Source: Planctomycetota bacterium (GTDB lineage Bacteria; Planctomycetota; Planctomycetia; Isosphaerales; Isosphaeraceae). Taken from it: 50,881 nucleotides of DNA. This document shows, one piece after another, positions 16,775 to 26,029 of this stretch. The stretch covers positions 1-50,881 of the forward strand of contig JAQGHR010000012.1 in NCBI GenBank assembly GCA_028291545.1, given 5' to 3'. A model generated the notes under the pieces. It was not told where the DNA came from and ran no database searches. It worked only from the letters and a program-made list of their open reading frames with translations. The first letter of the stretch is position 1; every line of letters starts with the position of its first letter. The position numbers and the translations under genes are program-made.

Positions 16775-18175
16775 TCATTTCCCCGCATCCCCTTTCGCTT
16801 CCAGGTGCATTTCCCTGAGCATCTTCACCGCCGCCTCCACCAGCATCTCGCCCGAGCCCTCGGCGCATCGGGCGCTCACGACTTCATAGTTGCCCTGGAC
16901 ATACGCGCGTCGTGAGGGGATATAACCGATCGCCCCATTCGCAAGTTCGGCGATGATGGTGTGAGGATAGGGCGAATCCTGCTTGATCTCCAGGCCGAGG
17001 TCCACGAAGATCTCGCCCGGCAACGACACCCAGGCAATGCGGTCACCCAGGGCGATGACCTGGACCTCGACCTCGATCGGCTCGCCCTTGCGAGCCTCGA
17101 CATCCAGCACTTTGTACGCCTGCACCATCTCCATGAACGGCGGCGCGGGACCCTTCTTGCCGACTTTTTCGACCACCGCGCGGGCCGTGCTCACGTCCTC
17201 CGGCGTGATCCTGGCCAGGGGGAGTTTCACCTTGGCCGTCTTCATGCGGAGGGCTCCGGCGGTCCCCGGCGAGAGCTTTGGCCAGGTGCGCAGCACCTCG
17301 GCGGAGAGGATAATGCCCATCCGGGCGGCGTTCTCGTGGCCGCCCTGGCGCTCGGCCCATTTCACGTCGATGTGGTTGATATCGCCGCAGCAGCCCGAGG
17401 TGTAGACCGTGACCATCTCGGGGCCTTTGAACCGGCCGAGCAGGTCCGCGACGGTGGCGGGCAGGTCGGCGGAGAACTTCGTGCCGCCGACGTTATCGAG
17501 ATGCACCGCGTAGTTCACGTACGTGGCCAGCGGCTTCCGGTCCTTGTCGTCGGTCTCGAACGTCACGACCGCGACATCCGGGTCGATCGGACCGGCCGCC
17601 TTGACGATCTTGGGATTGAGCTTGCCCGGGTTCCAGCCCACGGTGCCATCGCTCATGTGAAAGCGCCGGTTGAAGGCGATCGACGATTCCCGCCCGTGCG
17701 CCGCCGCGACCTTCGCCGGCTTGAGCCCGTTCTCCGCCCGGCGAACCGCCTCGGCGATCCTCTTCGGCAAGTCTTCGCCGTACTTCCGCGCCAGCGGGTT
17801 CTTTCCGCCGAAGGCGTCCTCCCTCGCCCCTCGACCCTGGAGCACCGGCCCGGTGTGGGCGTGAGTGGCCGAGATCATCACGTCCACGCCCTTCACGCCG
17901 GTGACTTTTTCGATCTCCTGTCGCGCATCCTCCACCATCGATTGCGGCGTGCTGATCAGGTCGAGCGACACCAGCGCGGCCTTCTTGCCCGCGCTCTCCA
18001 TCACGATCGCCTTGGCGAACAGCGTGTCATGGACGCCCTCGGAGGCGCGCTCAAAGTAGTAGCCGGCCATCGGCGTGCCGATCGGAGGCGTGATGTCCAC
18101 GACGGCGGCGCCGACCCGGAATTCCTCGGCGTGTACCGAGCCGGCCAGGGCGAGAATCAGGAGTGCCGATCGCAT
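16775..18175 (-). CDS. Neutral/alkaline ceramidase-like exported hydrolase
   Basis: The protein opens with a short signal peptide (LLILALAGSVHA, cleavage near residue 16). It continues with VGAAVVDITPPIGTPMAGY, the opening of neutral/alkaline non-lysosomal ceramidase N-terminal domains. Zinc-ligand-type histidines are seen in ISATHAHTGPVLQG near 105 and in NYAVHLDNVGG near 225. TSGCCGDINHID near 260 is also typical. In planctomycetes such proteins are common and often annotated only as hypothetical; lipid amide hydrolysis is the family activity, while the real substrate is unknown. Start 18175 has GAGG 8 bases upstream. Length is 466 residues, shorter than full ceramidases (about 650), because the C-terminal Ig-like domain is absent. 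The heme-protein gene is divergent, 101 bases away. Confidence 0.85.
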   Translation of the reverse strand: MRSALLILALAGSVHAEEFRVGAAVVDITPPIGTPMAGYYFERASEGVHDTLFAKAIVMESAGKKAALVSLDLISTPQSMVEDARQEIEKVTGVKGVDVMISATHAHTGPVLQGRGAREDAFGGKNPLARKYGEDLPKRIAEAVRRAENGLKPAKVAAAHGRESSIAFNRRFHMSDGTVGWNPGKLNPKIVKAAGPIDPDVAVVTFETDDKDRKPLATYVNYAVHLDNVGGTKFSADLPATVADLLGRFKGPEMVTVYTSGCCGDINHIDVKWAERQGGHENAARMGIILSAEVLRTWPKLSPGTAGALRMKTAKVKLPLARITPEDVSTARAVVEKVGKKGPAPPFMEMVQAYKVLDVEARKGEPIEVEVQVIALGDRIAWVSLPGEIFVDLGLEIKQDSPYPHTIIAELANGAIGYIPSRRAYVQGNYEVVSARCAEGSGEMLVEAAVKMLREMHLEAKGDAGK

Positions 18176-18276
18176 TAAAAAAACCTCTTCCGTGTAAATT
18201 GGACGTTGATATCCAGAATAGACGATTGTATCCTACTGGAGCGAGATGACGGCGATTGTCGAGTGGAGGCGGTGCG

Positions 18277-19623
18277 ATGGCAAGGCATCGGCGATGGCGG
18301 GTATTGGCAGGGGTCCTGGGGGCGGTGATCGTGATTCTGAGCGGGATGCAAGCGCGGGCGGACTTGCCGATCGAGTCCGAGCCGATTTCCTACCTGGCAG
18401 CCCCGGTCGACGACCCGATCGCGAGGCTTCAGAAGCGGCTCGACGCCGGCGAGTTAGCGTTGTCGTACGACAAGACGCACGGTTACCTGCCGGCGGTCCT
18501 CGATCAGTTGAAGATTCCGAAATCCTCGCAGGTTCTCGTCTTCAGCAAGACGAGCTTTCAGCACGCGAAGATCTCTCGGACCCGGCCGCGCGCCTTGTAT
18601 TTCAACGACAGTACCTACGTCGGCTGGGTCGACGGCGGCGATGCGCTGGAGTTTTCCGCCGTCGACCCTCGGCAGGGGGCTATCTTTTATTTGCTCGACC
18701 AGGATGCCGACGAGAAGCCGGTCTTCCGCCGCCAGACGCACGAATGCCTCCAGTGCCACGTCTCGTCAAAGACCCAGGAAATCCCCGGCCACTTCGTCCG
18801 GTCCGTGGTTCCCGACCGGACAGGGTCTCCGATCTATAACGCGGGAACCTTCGTGACCAACCATGAAAGCCCGTTGAACGAGCGATGGGGAGGCTGGTAC
18901 GTGACGGGAACGCACGGGGCTCAGACGCACATGAGGAACGTGACGGCGAGCATCTCGGGCAACTCTCCCAGCGATCGCAACGCCCCCGCGAGGCTTGATA
19001 CCAAGGCCGGGGCCAACCTGCGCGACCTGTCCGACCGGCTCAACACGAAGCCTTACCTGACCGGGCACAGCGACATTGTCGCGCTGATGGCGCTGGAACA
19101 TCAAACACAGATGCATAACTTTATAGCTCTGGTCAACTACCAGACGCGGCTAGCGATGCATTACCAGGCCGGGATGAACAAGTCGTTCGACGAACCGGCG
19201 AGTACGATCTCCGAAGGCACGCGCAAACGGATCGAAAGCGCCGCGGAAAAGCTCGTGCGCTACATGCTGTTCGTCGATGAAGCCCCGCTCTCCGCGCCGA
19301 TTTCGGGCAGCACGTCTTACGCGACCGACTTCACGAAGCTCGGCCCACGCGATGCCAGGGGCCGATCGCTCCGTGATTTTGACTTGAAGAGGCGAATGTT
19401 CACCTACCCATGTAGCTACTTGATCTACAGTGAAGCGTTCGACGCGCTACCGAAACTCGCGAAAGAGGCCGTCTATCGCCGGTTGTGGGAGGTTCTCCGC
19501 GGGAAGGATCAGAGCACAGAATTTGCCCATCTCTCGTCGGAGGACCGCCGGGCGATCCTGGAAATCCTCCGCGAGACGAAACCCCGTCTGCCGGATTACT
19601 TTCGTGCCCCGCCGGCCCGGTGA
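18277..19623 (+). CDS. Exported mono-heme cytochrome c-like protein
   Basis: The N-terminus is a signal peptide (RRWRVLAGVLGAVIVILSG, ending near QARA). One heme c attachment motif, CLQCH, is at about residues 157-161. The remaining 280 residues show no further CxxCH but have many His and Met residues (LEHQTQMHNF, LAMHYQAGM) that could give the second heme ligand or a metal site. Proteins with this single motif and length are found in planctomycetes and related groups without assigned function; a periplasmic redox role is likely. ATG 18277 is chosen because GGAGG lies 7 bases upstream; the frame is open from 18256. The product is 448 residues. It is convergent with the phosphomutase gene, with a 30-base gap. 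Confidence 0.75.
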   Translation: MARHRRWRVLAGVLGAVIVILSGMQARADLPIESEPISYLAAPVDDPIARLQKRLDAGELALSYDKTHGYLPAVLDQLKIPKSSQVLVFSKTSFQHAKISRTRPRALYFNDSTYVGWVDGGDALEFSAVDPRQGAIFYLLDQDADEKPVFRRQTHECLQCHVSSKTQEIPGHFVRSVVPDRTGSPIYNAGTFVTNHESPLNERWGGWYVTGTHGAQTHMRNVTASISGNSPSDRNAPARLDTKAGANLRDLSDRLNTKPYLTGHSDIVALMALEHQTQMHNFIALVNYQTRLAMHYQAGMNKSFDEPASTISEGTRKRIESAAEKLVRYMLFVDEAPLSAPISGSTSYATDFTKLGPRDARGRSLRDFDLKRRMFTYPCSYLIYSEAFDALPKLAKEAVYRRLWEVLRGKDQSTEFAHLSSEDRRAILEILRETKPRLPDYFRAPPAR

Positions 19624-19653
19624 GTCTGACTCGCACGGCGATTGGCCCGGAAA

Positions 19654-21483
19654 TCAAGCGATGGCCGTCTTGATATACGCTTCCAGGTCCGCCGCGATCG
19701 CGTCCAACTTCGCCGTCGTCTTCGCCTTGATTGCGGGCAAAGAGGCCCGATCCGCGCCTGCCGTGTCGGTTCGCGCAAACAGATAAAACTTGATCTTCGG
19801 CTCCGTGCCCGACGGCCGCGCGGCGAATCGGGTGCCGGGCTCGCCGAGGTGGAAGATCATGAGGTCGCCGGAGGGTTCCGGCAGCGGCCTCGTCGAGCCG
19901 TCGGCGGCGCGGATCTCGTGCGTGCCGTAATCGTAAACGTCGGCCACGGGCAGGCCGGCGACGGTCGTCGGCGGGTTGGTGCGAAACGCGGCCATGAGCT
20001 GCTTGATCTGGGCGGCGCCTTCGCGGCCCTCCATGGTCTTGTTGATCATCCGCTCGCCGTAGTGGCCGACTTCGAGAGAGAGGCCGTCGAGATATTCGAG
20101 CACGGTCTGCCCGGTCGCCCTGGCGTGGGCGGCCAGCTCGGCGAAGATCAGGGCGGCCACGGCGGCGTCCTTGTCGCGGACGTGGGTGCCCTTGAGGTAG
20201 CCGTGGGATTCCTCGAAGCCGAACAGGAAGCCGATCGGGCCTTTCTGATCGATCCGCTGGCCGATCCACTTGAAGCCGACGAGGAGATTGTCTTCGATGC
20301 GAACGCCCTCCTTCTCGGCCAGGGCGCGGGTCATCTGGGTGGAGACCAGTGTCGTGACGAGGTAATGGTCGGGCCGAAGCGCCCCGGCGCCCTTCAACTG
20401 GCGGATGATGAACGCGGCCATGGCCACGCCGATCTGGTTGCCGTCGAGCGTGGTCCATTCGCCGCTCGGGTCGGCCGAGACGGGCACGCCGACGCCGATG
20501 CGGTCGGCGTCGGGGTCGCTGGCGAGGACGAGATGCGCCCCGGTGCGCTTCGCCTCGGCGATCGACGCATCCAGGGTCCTGGGGATCTCGGGATTCGAGA
20601 CGTGACCGGGAATGTTGGGGAAGTCGCCGTCGGGCGTGCGCTGGGAGGCGAGGATGTTGAGGTTGGTAAATCCCGCCTTCAGGAGCGCGGCGGCGACCGA
20701 GGTCTCGCCCACGCCGTGCATCGGCGTGTAGACGATCGAGAGGTCGCGATTGGAGGATACGGACTGGCTCACGACCGCCCCGATATAGGCGTCATCGACC
20801 TCCTTGCCCACGAGCACGATCGAGCCGTCGCGGATCGCCTCGTCATAGTCTTTCATGGGGATGTCGCGATCGGAGGCGGCCTTCACACACGCGATGATCC
20901 CCTCGTCGTCGGGCGGGATGACCTGGCAGCCCCGGGCGTTGTAGCACTTGAAGCCGTTGTCGGACGGGGGATTGTGCGAGGCGGTGATCATGATCCCGCA
21001 ATCGCACCCCAGGAACCGGACGGCGAACGAGAGCAGGGGGGTGGAGCGGTACTCGGGGAAGAGATAGACCGTGAAACCCGCGGCGGCCAGGACCCGGGCG
21101 CAGATGGCGGCGAACTCGGGCGAGTTGTGGCGGGTGTCTCGGGCGATCGCGCAGCTCCTGGGCTCGCCGGGGGCCTTCTTCCCGGCGATGTAATCGGCCA
21201 GGCCTCGGGCGCTCTCGCCCATCGTGCGGGCGTTGAGGACGTTGGTGCCGACCGGGTACATCTTGCCGCGGCGACCGCCCGTGCCGAATTCCAGCACGGC
21301 ATAGAACGCGTCGTCCAGCGCCTTCCAGCGGTGGTTCGTGATGTCCTCGACCAGGCGATCACGATAGGACACGAAGGGCGGCTCGGAGAGCCACCGGCGG
21401 AGATTGGCCGCGGCCGGAGCCGAGACCTCGCCGGCTTTCACCGCCTCTGCGACCAGAGATGTAACGTCGTCGGTCGCCGCCAT
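19654..21483 (-). CDS. Phosphoglucomutase/phosphomannomutase
   Basis: This is a cytoplasmic alpha-D-phosphohexomutase that interconverts sugar 1- and 6-phosphates, feeding glycan and nucleotide-sugar synthesis. All four family blocks are present: the phosphoserine loop MITASHNPPSDNGFK (Ser near 169), the metal loop SDPDADR (about 323-328), the sugar-specificity loop GFEESHG (about 422-428), and the phosphate-binding RPSGTEPKIKFY near the end. ATG 21483 has GGAG about 10 bases upstream; the frame is open to 21519. At 609 residues it is longer than bacterial PMM/PGM (about 460) and closer to the PGM2-like group. A long inverted repeat lies upstream. Specificity for glucose or mannose cannot be decided. 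Confidence 0.93.
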   Translation of the reverse strand: MAATDDVTSLVAEAVKAGEVSAPAAANLRRWLSEPPFVSYRDRLVEDITNHRWKALDDAFYAVLEFGTGGRRGKMYPVGTNVLNARTMGESARGLADYIAGKKAPGEPRSCAIARDTRHNSPEFAAICARVLAAAGFTVYLFPEYRSTPLLSFAVRFLGCDCGIMITASHNPPSDNGFKCYNARGCQVIPPDDEGIIACVKAASDRDIPMKDYDEAIRDGSIVLVGKEVDDAYIGAVVSQSVSSNRDLSIVYTPMHGVGETSVAAALLKAGFTNLNILASQRTPDGDFPNIPGHVSNPEIPRTLDASIAEAKRTGAHLVLASDPDADRIGVGVPVSADPSGEWTTLDGNQIGVAMAAFIIRQLKGAGALRPDHYLVTTLVSTQMTRALAEKEGVRIEDNLLVGFKWIGQRIDQKGPIGFLFGFEESHGYLKGTHVRDKDAAVAALIFAELAAHARATGQTVLEYLDGLSLEVGHYGERMINKTMEGREGAAQIKQLMAAFRTNPPTTVAGLPVADVYDYGTHEIRAADGSTRPLPEPSGDLMIFHLGEPGTRFAARPSGTEPKIKFYLFARTDTAGADRASLPAIKAKTTAKLDAIAADLEAYIKTAIA

Positions 21484-21610
21484 GATGCCCGTCTCCTGAT
21501 GCGTTCCCAACCAGCCCAAATGCCCGCAAAGCGGTCTGCCAGGCTATCTCGCGACGCGAGGGACTGCAAGGGTACGACCAAGCGTGGGCGAGCGCGAGCC
21601 CCTTCTCTTC

Positions 21611-21676
21611 CGTGGGACGGGCGTCCCTGCCCGTCTACAAAGACATATGTAGACGGGCCGGGACGCCCGTCCCACG
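21611..21676. repeat. Inverted repeat, family B, copy 1
   Basis: The left arm, 21611-21639, starts CGTGGGACGGGCGTCCCTGC. The right arm at 21648-21676 is its reverse complement with one mismatch in 29 bases. The loop is 8 bases. The arms themselves contain a smaller palindrome (GGGACGGGCGTCCC). A related element is at 27176-27250. It lies between divergent phosphomutase and CAP-protein genes. Confidence 0.9.
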
Positions 21677-22205
21677 ATGAACTGCCTGATCCCAGCCCCC
21701 AGGAAGGCACCGGCAGAGATGTGCTCCATTCCCGCCAAGGTATCCGAGACAGGTACGACCTCAAAACCCCGCCCGCGAACCTCTCGACCAACATGCGTAC
21801 AAACTTTAATTCCAGTTTTTCCGACGTAAAAGGCGGCGTCTCGCGTTGTAATTCGGGTCGGTTTGTAAGATCGACGAGGAATCGACCTTGACGCAGTACA
21901 ACGGTCCAAGCGGAGTTTTCGGGCTCGGCAATCCGGGCCTTAGATTTCAGTCAATTTTCTAGACCGGGCTCGACAACGACTTGCGTTGAGCGGACGAACA
22001 ACCGGCGTGCTCGGGCGTCGCAACGGCACGGCCCTTGCGTTTCCCACTCGACGTCAAGCCGAAAGAGACGCCTGCCTCGTGCAGAACTTCTCCTCAAGTC
22101 GGCGGGGACGACCAGAGACGCTCGCCGAGGATTGGCGGGTTTTCCTACACGATCCGGATCGACGCCTCGGGACGGGGCGGACGTCGCGATAACAGGGAGG
22201 TTCAC
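21677..22205. other. Intergenic region before the CAP-domain gene
   Basis: No gene is supported here. There is a modest AT-rich patch near 21790-21850 that may hold the divergent promoters. A GGGAGG ribosome site at the right end belongs to the next gene. Confidence 0.5.
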
Positions 22206-23411
22206 ATGGCACGACGCCCGACCCTGCGAACGAACCTGAATCTCGAGCGCCTGGAAACCCGCGAGGTCCTCTCCGCCGGCGGCCCGACCCGCGAAGTGCA
22301 GGCCATGCTCGAACTCACGAACTTCGCTCGCCAGCATCCCTCCGACGCGGCCAACTGGGCGTTCTCGGACCTGGAAACCGACAACCTGGGCGTCACACTG
22401 AAGGCCTATAAAGTCGACGTGAGCCGGGCCAAGAGCGATATCGCCTCCAAGCCCGCGGTTCAGCCGCTCGCCTGGAATGCTCAGCTCGCCTCCGCAGCCA
22501 GCACCCTCAGCCGGTTCCAGGCGAAAACCGGCGTGCAATCCCACACCGGCGGCGGCACGCTGTCCGACGGCACGGTGGTCGGGGTGACCCTGGACGACCG
22601 GATCTCGAACGCCCAGTACAAGAACTCGACCGCCCAGGGCGAGAACGCGTTCGCCTACTCCACCTCGGTTCAGAACGCGATGAAGGCGTTCCTGATCGAC
22701 TGGGGCAACGATCCCAGCGTCAAGCCCCACCTGACGAACCTCACCAAGCCCGAATACCGCGACGCCGGCTTTGCCGTGGTCGATTCATCCGGCACGGGCG
22801 TCGGCCCCAAGGTCGTCACCCAGGTCTTCGGTGCCCAGGCCGGCGAGAAGCCGATGCTGCTGGGCGTCGTCTACGATGACTCCGTGCAGGCCGATCACTT
22901 CTACCAGGCCGGCGAGGGTCGCGGCGATGTCTCCATCGACGTGATCGACGCCGGTGGGAACGCCCAGACCGTGCAGACCTGGGACGCGGGCGGCTACCAG
23001 ATCGCCCTCGACCCCGGCCATTACACGGTTCGCGCCCGGATCGGCGACAAGGTGATTCGCACCCAGGGCATCGACATCAATAACCAGAACGTCAAGGTTG
23101 ACTTCAACCTCGCCGACCGCTGGGAAAACACGGTCCTGGCTCCTCCGGCCGCTGCTGCCCCCGCACCCGCCCCCGTCCCCACAGTCGCCGCCGCGGTCGA
23201 GGCCCCGAAGCCCGCTCCCGTCCCCGTGACCCCGCCGCCCGTGGTCATCCCGATCACCGTTCCGAAGACGGACACACCGGTCGTCGTAGTCGTCTCGACG
23301 CCGACGCCGACGCCGACCCCCAAGCCGATCGTGACACCCACGCCCGCCACTGCGACCTACTCCCTCGATCCCCTGAGTGCCTTCCAGGGCCTCCAGTGGG
23401 AGAGCTGGTAA
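22206..23411 (+). CDS. CAP/SCP-domain exported protein with LEPR-like N-terminal motif
   Basis: The N-terminus has no classical signal peptide. Instead it has NLERLETREVLSAG at about residues 12-25, a motif also seen on two other surface-type proteins of this window. A CAP (cysteine-rich secretory/PR-1-like) domain follows, about residues 30-205: ELTNFARQHP, LAWNAQLASAASTLSRFQ, QSHTGGG, GENAFAYS and KAFLIDWGNDPSVKPHLTN are typical. Next is a small beta domain (DVSIDVIDAGGNAQTVQTW). The tail, from about residue 305, is rich in Pro, Ala and Thr, including a TPTPTPTPKP run. Start 22206 has GGGAGG 5-6 bases upstream; the frame is open from 22035. The product is 401 residues, probably extracellular. 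The biochemical role of bacterial CAP domains is mostly unknown. A strong terminator follows. Confidence 0.87.
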   Translation: MARRPTLRTNLNLERLETREVLSAGGPTREVQAMLELTNFARQHPSDAANWAFSDLETDNLGVTLKAYKVDVSRAKSDIASKPAVQPLAWNAQLASAASTLSRFQAKTGVQSHTGGGTLSDGTVVGVTLDDRISNAQYKNSTAQGENAFAYSTSVQNAMKAFLIDWGNDPSVKPHLTNLTKPEYRDAGFAVVDSSGTGVGPKVVTQVFGAQAGEKPMLLGVVYDDSVQADHFYQAGEGRGDVSIDVIDAGGNAQTVQTWDAGGYQIALDPGHYTVRARIGDKVIRTQGIDINNQNVKVDFNLADRWENTVLAPPAAAAPAPAPVPTVAAAVEAPKPAPVPVTPPPVVIPITVPKTDTPVVVVVSTPTPTPTPKPIVTPTPATATYSLDPLSAFQGLQWESW

Positions 23412-23461
23412 CGGTTTCCTGACACCACCCGAAGCGCGGTGATCTCGCCCATCACCGCCTC

Positions 23462-23502
23462 AACCCCGCCCGCGGCACCCGCCCGCGGGCGGGGTTGTTT
23501 TA
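23462..23502 (+). terminator. Terminator after the CAP-domain gene
   Basis: AACCCCGCCCGCGG at 23462-23475 pairs perfectly with CCGCGGGCGGGGTT at 23483-23496 around a 7-base loop, followed by GTTTTAT. It may also serve the convergent glycosyltransferase gene. Confidence 0.88.
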
Positions 23503-23560
23503 TCGTGGTTCGAGCGGTTTGCGTAGTCCGCTTTTTCCGTAGGGCGGGCCTCGGCCCTCG

Positions 23561-24577
23561 CTACGATCCCCCCGGCACCTTGCTCGATCCGAAAAACCTC
23601 GCCGACCATCGGGGCGCCACGAGCAACGCCGCCATCTGAGCCGCGAGCCTCGGGTCGCGAGCAATCGTTGCGACGATCCCGGGCCAGAGAGCAAACGCGC
23701 GGCGCATCGCCGTGCGGGCGAGTTGAGGGTCGCCACCGATGAGGGCGACGTGGCTGCGGTTGAGAAAGGCGCGGGAGAGGCGGCGATCGGCGAGGCGGCG
23801 GAGCGAAGTTGCGTCCGGCCATGCGCGGCCGACGGAGGAAAAAAGGGTGTCCAGAAGCCGGGTCGTCTCGTCGAGGTCGGTGGTTCCGGTGGCAAACCGG
23901 TGGGTCTCGCTGGCGAGATGCCAGCGGATGTCCACGGTGGGCCTGGCCAGCCAGGCGATGGCCCAATCGCGGCCGATGCGGAGCCAGAAGTCCCAGTCGA
24001 CCACGTATCGGTACGACGCGTCGAATCCGCCGACGGCGGTGTGAGCCCGGGCGCGAAGGGAGACGGCCGAGCAGCGCAGCGGGTTCTCGATCGCCATCGC
24101 GCGAACAGACTCTCCGGGAGCGAATGTCAGGTCACGATCCCCGAGGCCACCGCGACCGACAATCGATTCGGGGACGGGGCGTCCGGAATCGTCGATCACT
24201 CCGGCCGCCGAGGCCACCAGGCCGAGATTCGCATCGCGAGCGAAGGCGTCACGATGGGCCGTGAGGTGGCCGGGACGCATCACGTCGTCCTGGTGAAAAA
24301 TGGTGACGAGCGGCGTACTCGCGAGCGTCACGCATCGGTTCCAGTTGCCGGCCAGGCCCAATCGTTCGGAATTGGTGAGGATCTGCGCGCGATCGCCCGC
24401 AACCTCACGGACGATCGCTACCGTTGTATCCTCGGAGCGGTCATCGGAGACGATCAGGTCGAAGTCGCCGCCCTGGATGAGGATACTCCGCAGGGCCTCG
24501 GCCAGATGGCGGGCTCCGTTGCAGGTCGGCAGCGCGACCGTCAGGTCACGATGGCTGGGCGGGGTTGCGGCCGGCAT
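23561..24577 (-). CDS. Glycosyltransferase family 2
   Basis: This is a GT-A fold glycosyltransferase that uses a nucleotide sugar. The opening DLTVALPTCNGARHLAEALRS is the standard GT2 nucleotide-binding strand and loop. The acidic DLIVSDDRSEDTT block follows near residue 40, and FHQDDVM near 95 is the metal-binding DxD-like site. YRYVVDWDFWLRIG near 190 fits the acceptor-side ED motif region. No membrane segment is visible. Length is 338 residues. There is no strong ribosome site before ATG 24577, but the conserved strand begins at about residue 12, so the start is likely right. The divergent small exported protein gene starts 112 bases away. Acceptor unknown. Confidence 0.88.
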   Translation of the reverse strand: MPAATPPSHRDLTVALPTCNGARHLAEALRSILIQGGDFDLIVSDDRSEDTTVAIVREVAGDRAQILTNSERLGLAGNWNRCVTLASTPLVTIFHQDDVMRPGHLTAHRDAFARDANLGLVASAAGVIDDSGRPVPESIVGRGGLGDRDLTFAPGESVRAMAIENPLRCSAVSLRARAHTAVGGFDASYRYVVDWDFWLRIGRDWAIAWLARPTVDIRWHLASETHRFATGTTDLDETTRLLDTLFSSVGRAWPDATSLRRLADRRLSRAFLNRSHVALIGGDPQLARTAMRRAFALWPGIVATIARDPRLAAQMAALLVAPRWSARFFGSSKVPGGS

Positions 24578-24688
24578 GATGGCGAGGGAATCCCCGAAGG
24601 AATACGATGAACAATGTCCGGGCGTGTGCGTCTAAGCTTACCGATGCCGGGTGATTTTCCAGGCAACCCATTTCAGGAGCGTTTTCCC

Positions 24689-25315
24689 ATGATCAACGTC
24701 CTGTCCCGAACCAAGATCGCCGTGGCCTGCCTGGCCGTTGTGGCCGTGCTGGCCTGGATTCGTCCGTCCCTGGAAGCTCGCGAGGCTCAGTTTGAGGGCG
24801 GAATGGGCGGGGCGGGCGGAGCCGGTGGGGCGGAGGCCGAAAAGAAGACGGCGAGGGTCTATTTCAAGGCTCCGATGACGGCCGACGCCGCGAGGGTCTG
24901 GATCAAGCTGGGGCAAAAGGTCTCGATCCCGTTCGCGCAGGAGACGCCTCTGGAAGAATTGATCAAGTTCGTCAAGACGGCGACGACTGACAAGGAGATG
25001 CCCAACGGGCTAGCCCTCTATGTCGATCCGACCGGGCTCCAGGAAGCGGAAAAGACGATGGCGTCACCGATCACCATCAACCTGGAAAACGTCAAGCTGG
25101 AAACCGCGCTGAAGCTCGCGCTCAGCCAGCTCGGACTCATTTTCAAAGTCCATCCCGACGGATTGCTCATCGTCACCTCCGCCAGCGGGCCCGACGCGGA
25201 TCACGACGACCCGACCGAACTGATCCTGGATAAGCTGGAGGCACTCCAGTCCCAGGTGACGATGCTCCAGATGCAGTTGGGCGGCCTTCGGCGCGGCCCG
25301 ATCCCGGCGAAATGA
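24689..25315 (+). CDS. Small exported protein with secretin-N/STN-like domain
   Basis: The N-terminal helix IAVACLAVVAVLAWIRPSLEA is a signal peptide or anchor, followed by a Gly-rich stretch (GGMGGAGGAGGAEAE). Residues about 75-180 hold IPFAQETPLEELIKFVK and then ITINLENVKLETALKLALSQ, GLIFKVHPDGLLIVTSA, which resembles the short domain found at the N-terminus of secretins and TonB receptors. The C-terminus (ELILDKLEALQSQVTMLQMQ) looks like a coiled coil. Start 24689 has GGAG 9 bases upstream; the frame is open from 24614. The product is 208 residues. No secretin gene is nearby, so it may work alone in the periplasm. Convergent with the DUF971 gene, with 16 bases between stops. Confidence 0.75.
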   Translation: MINVLSRTKIAVACLAVVAVLAWIRPSLEAREAQFEGGMGGAGGAGGAEAEKKTARVYFKAPMTADAARVWIKLGQKVSIPFAQETPLEELIKFVKTATTDKEMPNGLALYVDPTGLQEAEKTMASPITINLENVKLETALKLALSQLGLIFKVHPDGLLIVTSASGPDADHDDPTELILDKLEALQSQVTMLQMQLGGLRRGPIPAK

Positions 25316-25331
25316 GGCGACTTCATGCCGC

Positions 25332-25640
25332 TCACATCGGTTGATCGGCGGCCAGTTGCCGGAGGTTTTCCCAGGTGAACAGGCCCGAGGAGTGGCCGTC
25401 GTTCCAGCCGAAGCGAACCGCGTAGGCCCCAACGTTCTCCATACCTTCGAGCTTCAAGTCGGGGCGAATCGATTTCGGGTCGAGGATGCGTTCCCCGGTC
25501 CATTCGTCCCGGCACGAGGCGCAGGGGCACATGGATCGCAGGTAGCGATATCGCAGGCGATCGGTGGTCGATTCATCCCAGACGAGTTCCAGCACTTGCT
25601 CCGCCTGGTGGGCGCGGATGTTCGCGGGGGCGTCGGCCAT
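25332..25640 (-). CDS. DUF971 family protein
   Basis: Small soluble protein of 102 residues. It shows the DUF971 pattern, which is related to the N-terminal domain of gamma-butyrobetaine hydroxylase: LELVWDESTTDRLRYRYLRS, then CPCASCRDEWTG (three closely spaced Cys, likely a zinc site) and AYAVRFGWNDGHSSGLFTWENLR. Such proteins are sometimes linked to iron-sulfur cluster handling in other bacteria; here there is no neighbour to support that. Length is normal for the family. It shares a short divergent upstream region with the next small gene. Confidence 0.88.
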   Translation of the reverse strand: MADAPANIRAHQAEQVLELVWDESTTDRLRYRYLRSMCPCASCRDEWTGERILDPKSIRPDLKLEGMENVGAYAVRFGWNDGHSSGLFTWENLRQLAADQPM

Positions 25641-25738
25641 GGCGTTCGTCTCGGTTCCGGAAAAGGGATGGGGCTCCCATCCCGCACCGGCCAGCCTAAC
25701 ATAGACCGCGGATTCGATGCGACGAGGGTATGTCAGTC

Positions 25739-25969
25739 ATGGAACGATTCTTCGTACGCGCCCCGAGCGTCAACGCCGTGAAGCGGGCACTCGGCCGGGC
25801 GCCCGGCGGGGTCAAGGTGATCGGCCGTTACGATCGCGAGACCATCGAGTGCTCACATACCATGGAGTCCCACAGCCTGGCCCGGCACTGGCGCGTGATT
25901 CTGAGCCGGCTGTCGAAGGAGGGAATCTCCGTGGTCGAGAAGCCGGGGGAGACGAAGGACCAGGCTTGA
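25739..25969 (+). CDS. Small protein of unknown function
   Basis: I do not recognise this family. The product is 76 residues from ATG 25739, which has GAGGG about 10 bases upstream. An in-frame ATG at 25730 is possible but too close to the same site. The sequence alternates basic and hydrophobic residues (RFFVRAPSVNAVKRALGRA, HWRVILSRLSKEGISVVEK), suggesting a small soluble alpha/beta fold. No signal peptide or membrane segment. It diverges from the DUF971 gene and converges on a DUF1559 gene. Likely real, given its ribosome site and placement. Confidence 0.6.
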   Translation: MERFFVRAPSVNAVKRALGRAPGGVKVIGRYDRETIECSHTMESHSLARHWRVILSRLSKEGISVVEKPGETKDQA

Positions 25970-26029
25970 TCGCTCGATCGTCTCCCACATCGACCGGGGA
26001 TTGACTGGATCGGAAGTCGAGACGCCGTC

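Noticed and set aside
19642..21891. Plus-strand 749-codon frame opposite the phosphomutase gene
   Set aside because: Antisense shadow; the minus strand carries all four phosphohexomutase motifs.
21544..21909. 121-codon minus-strand frame across family B repeat copy 1
   Set aside because: Much of it is translation of the palindrome; no ribosome site or recognisable domain.
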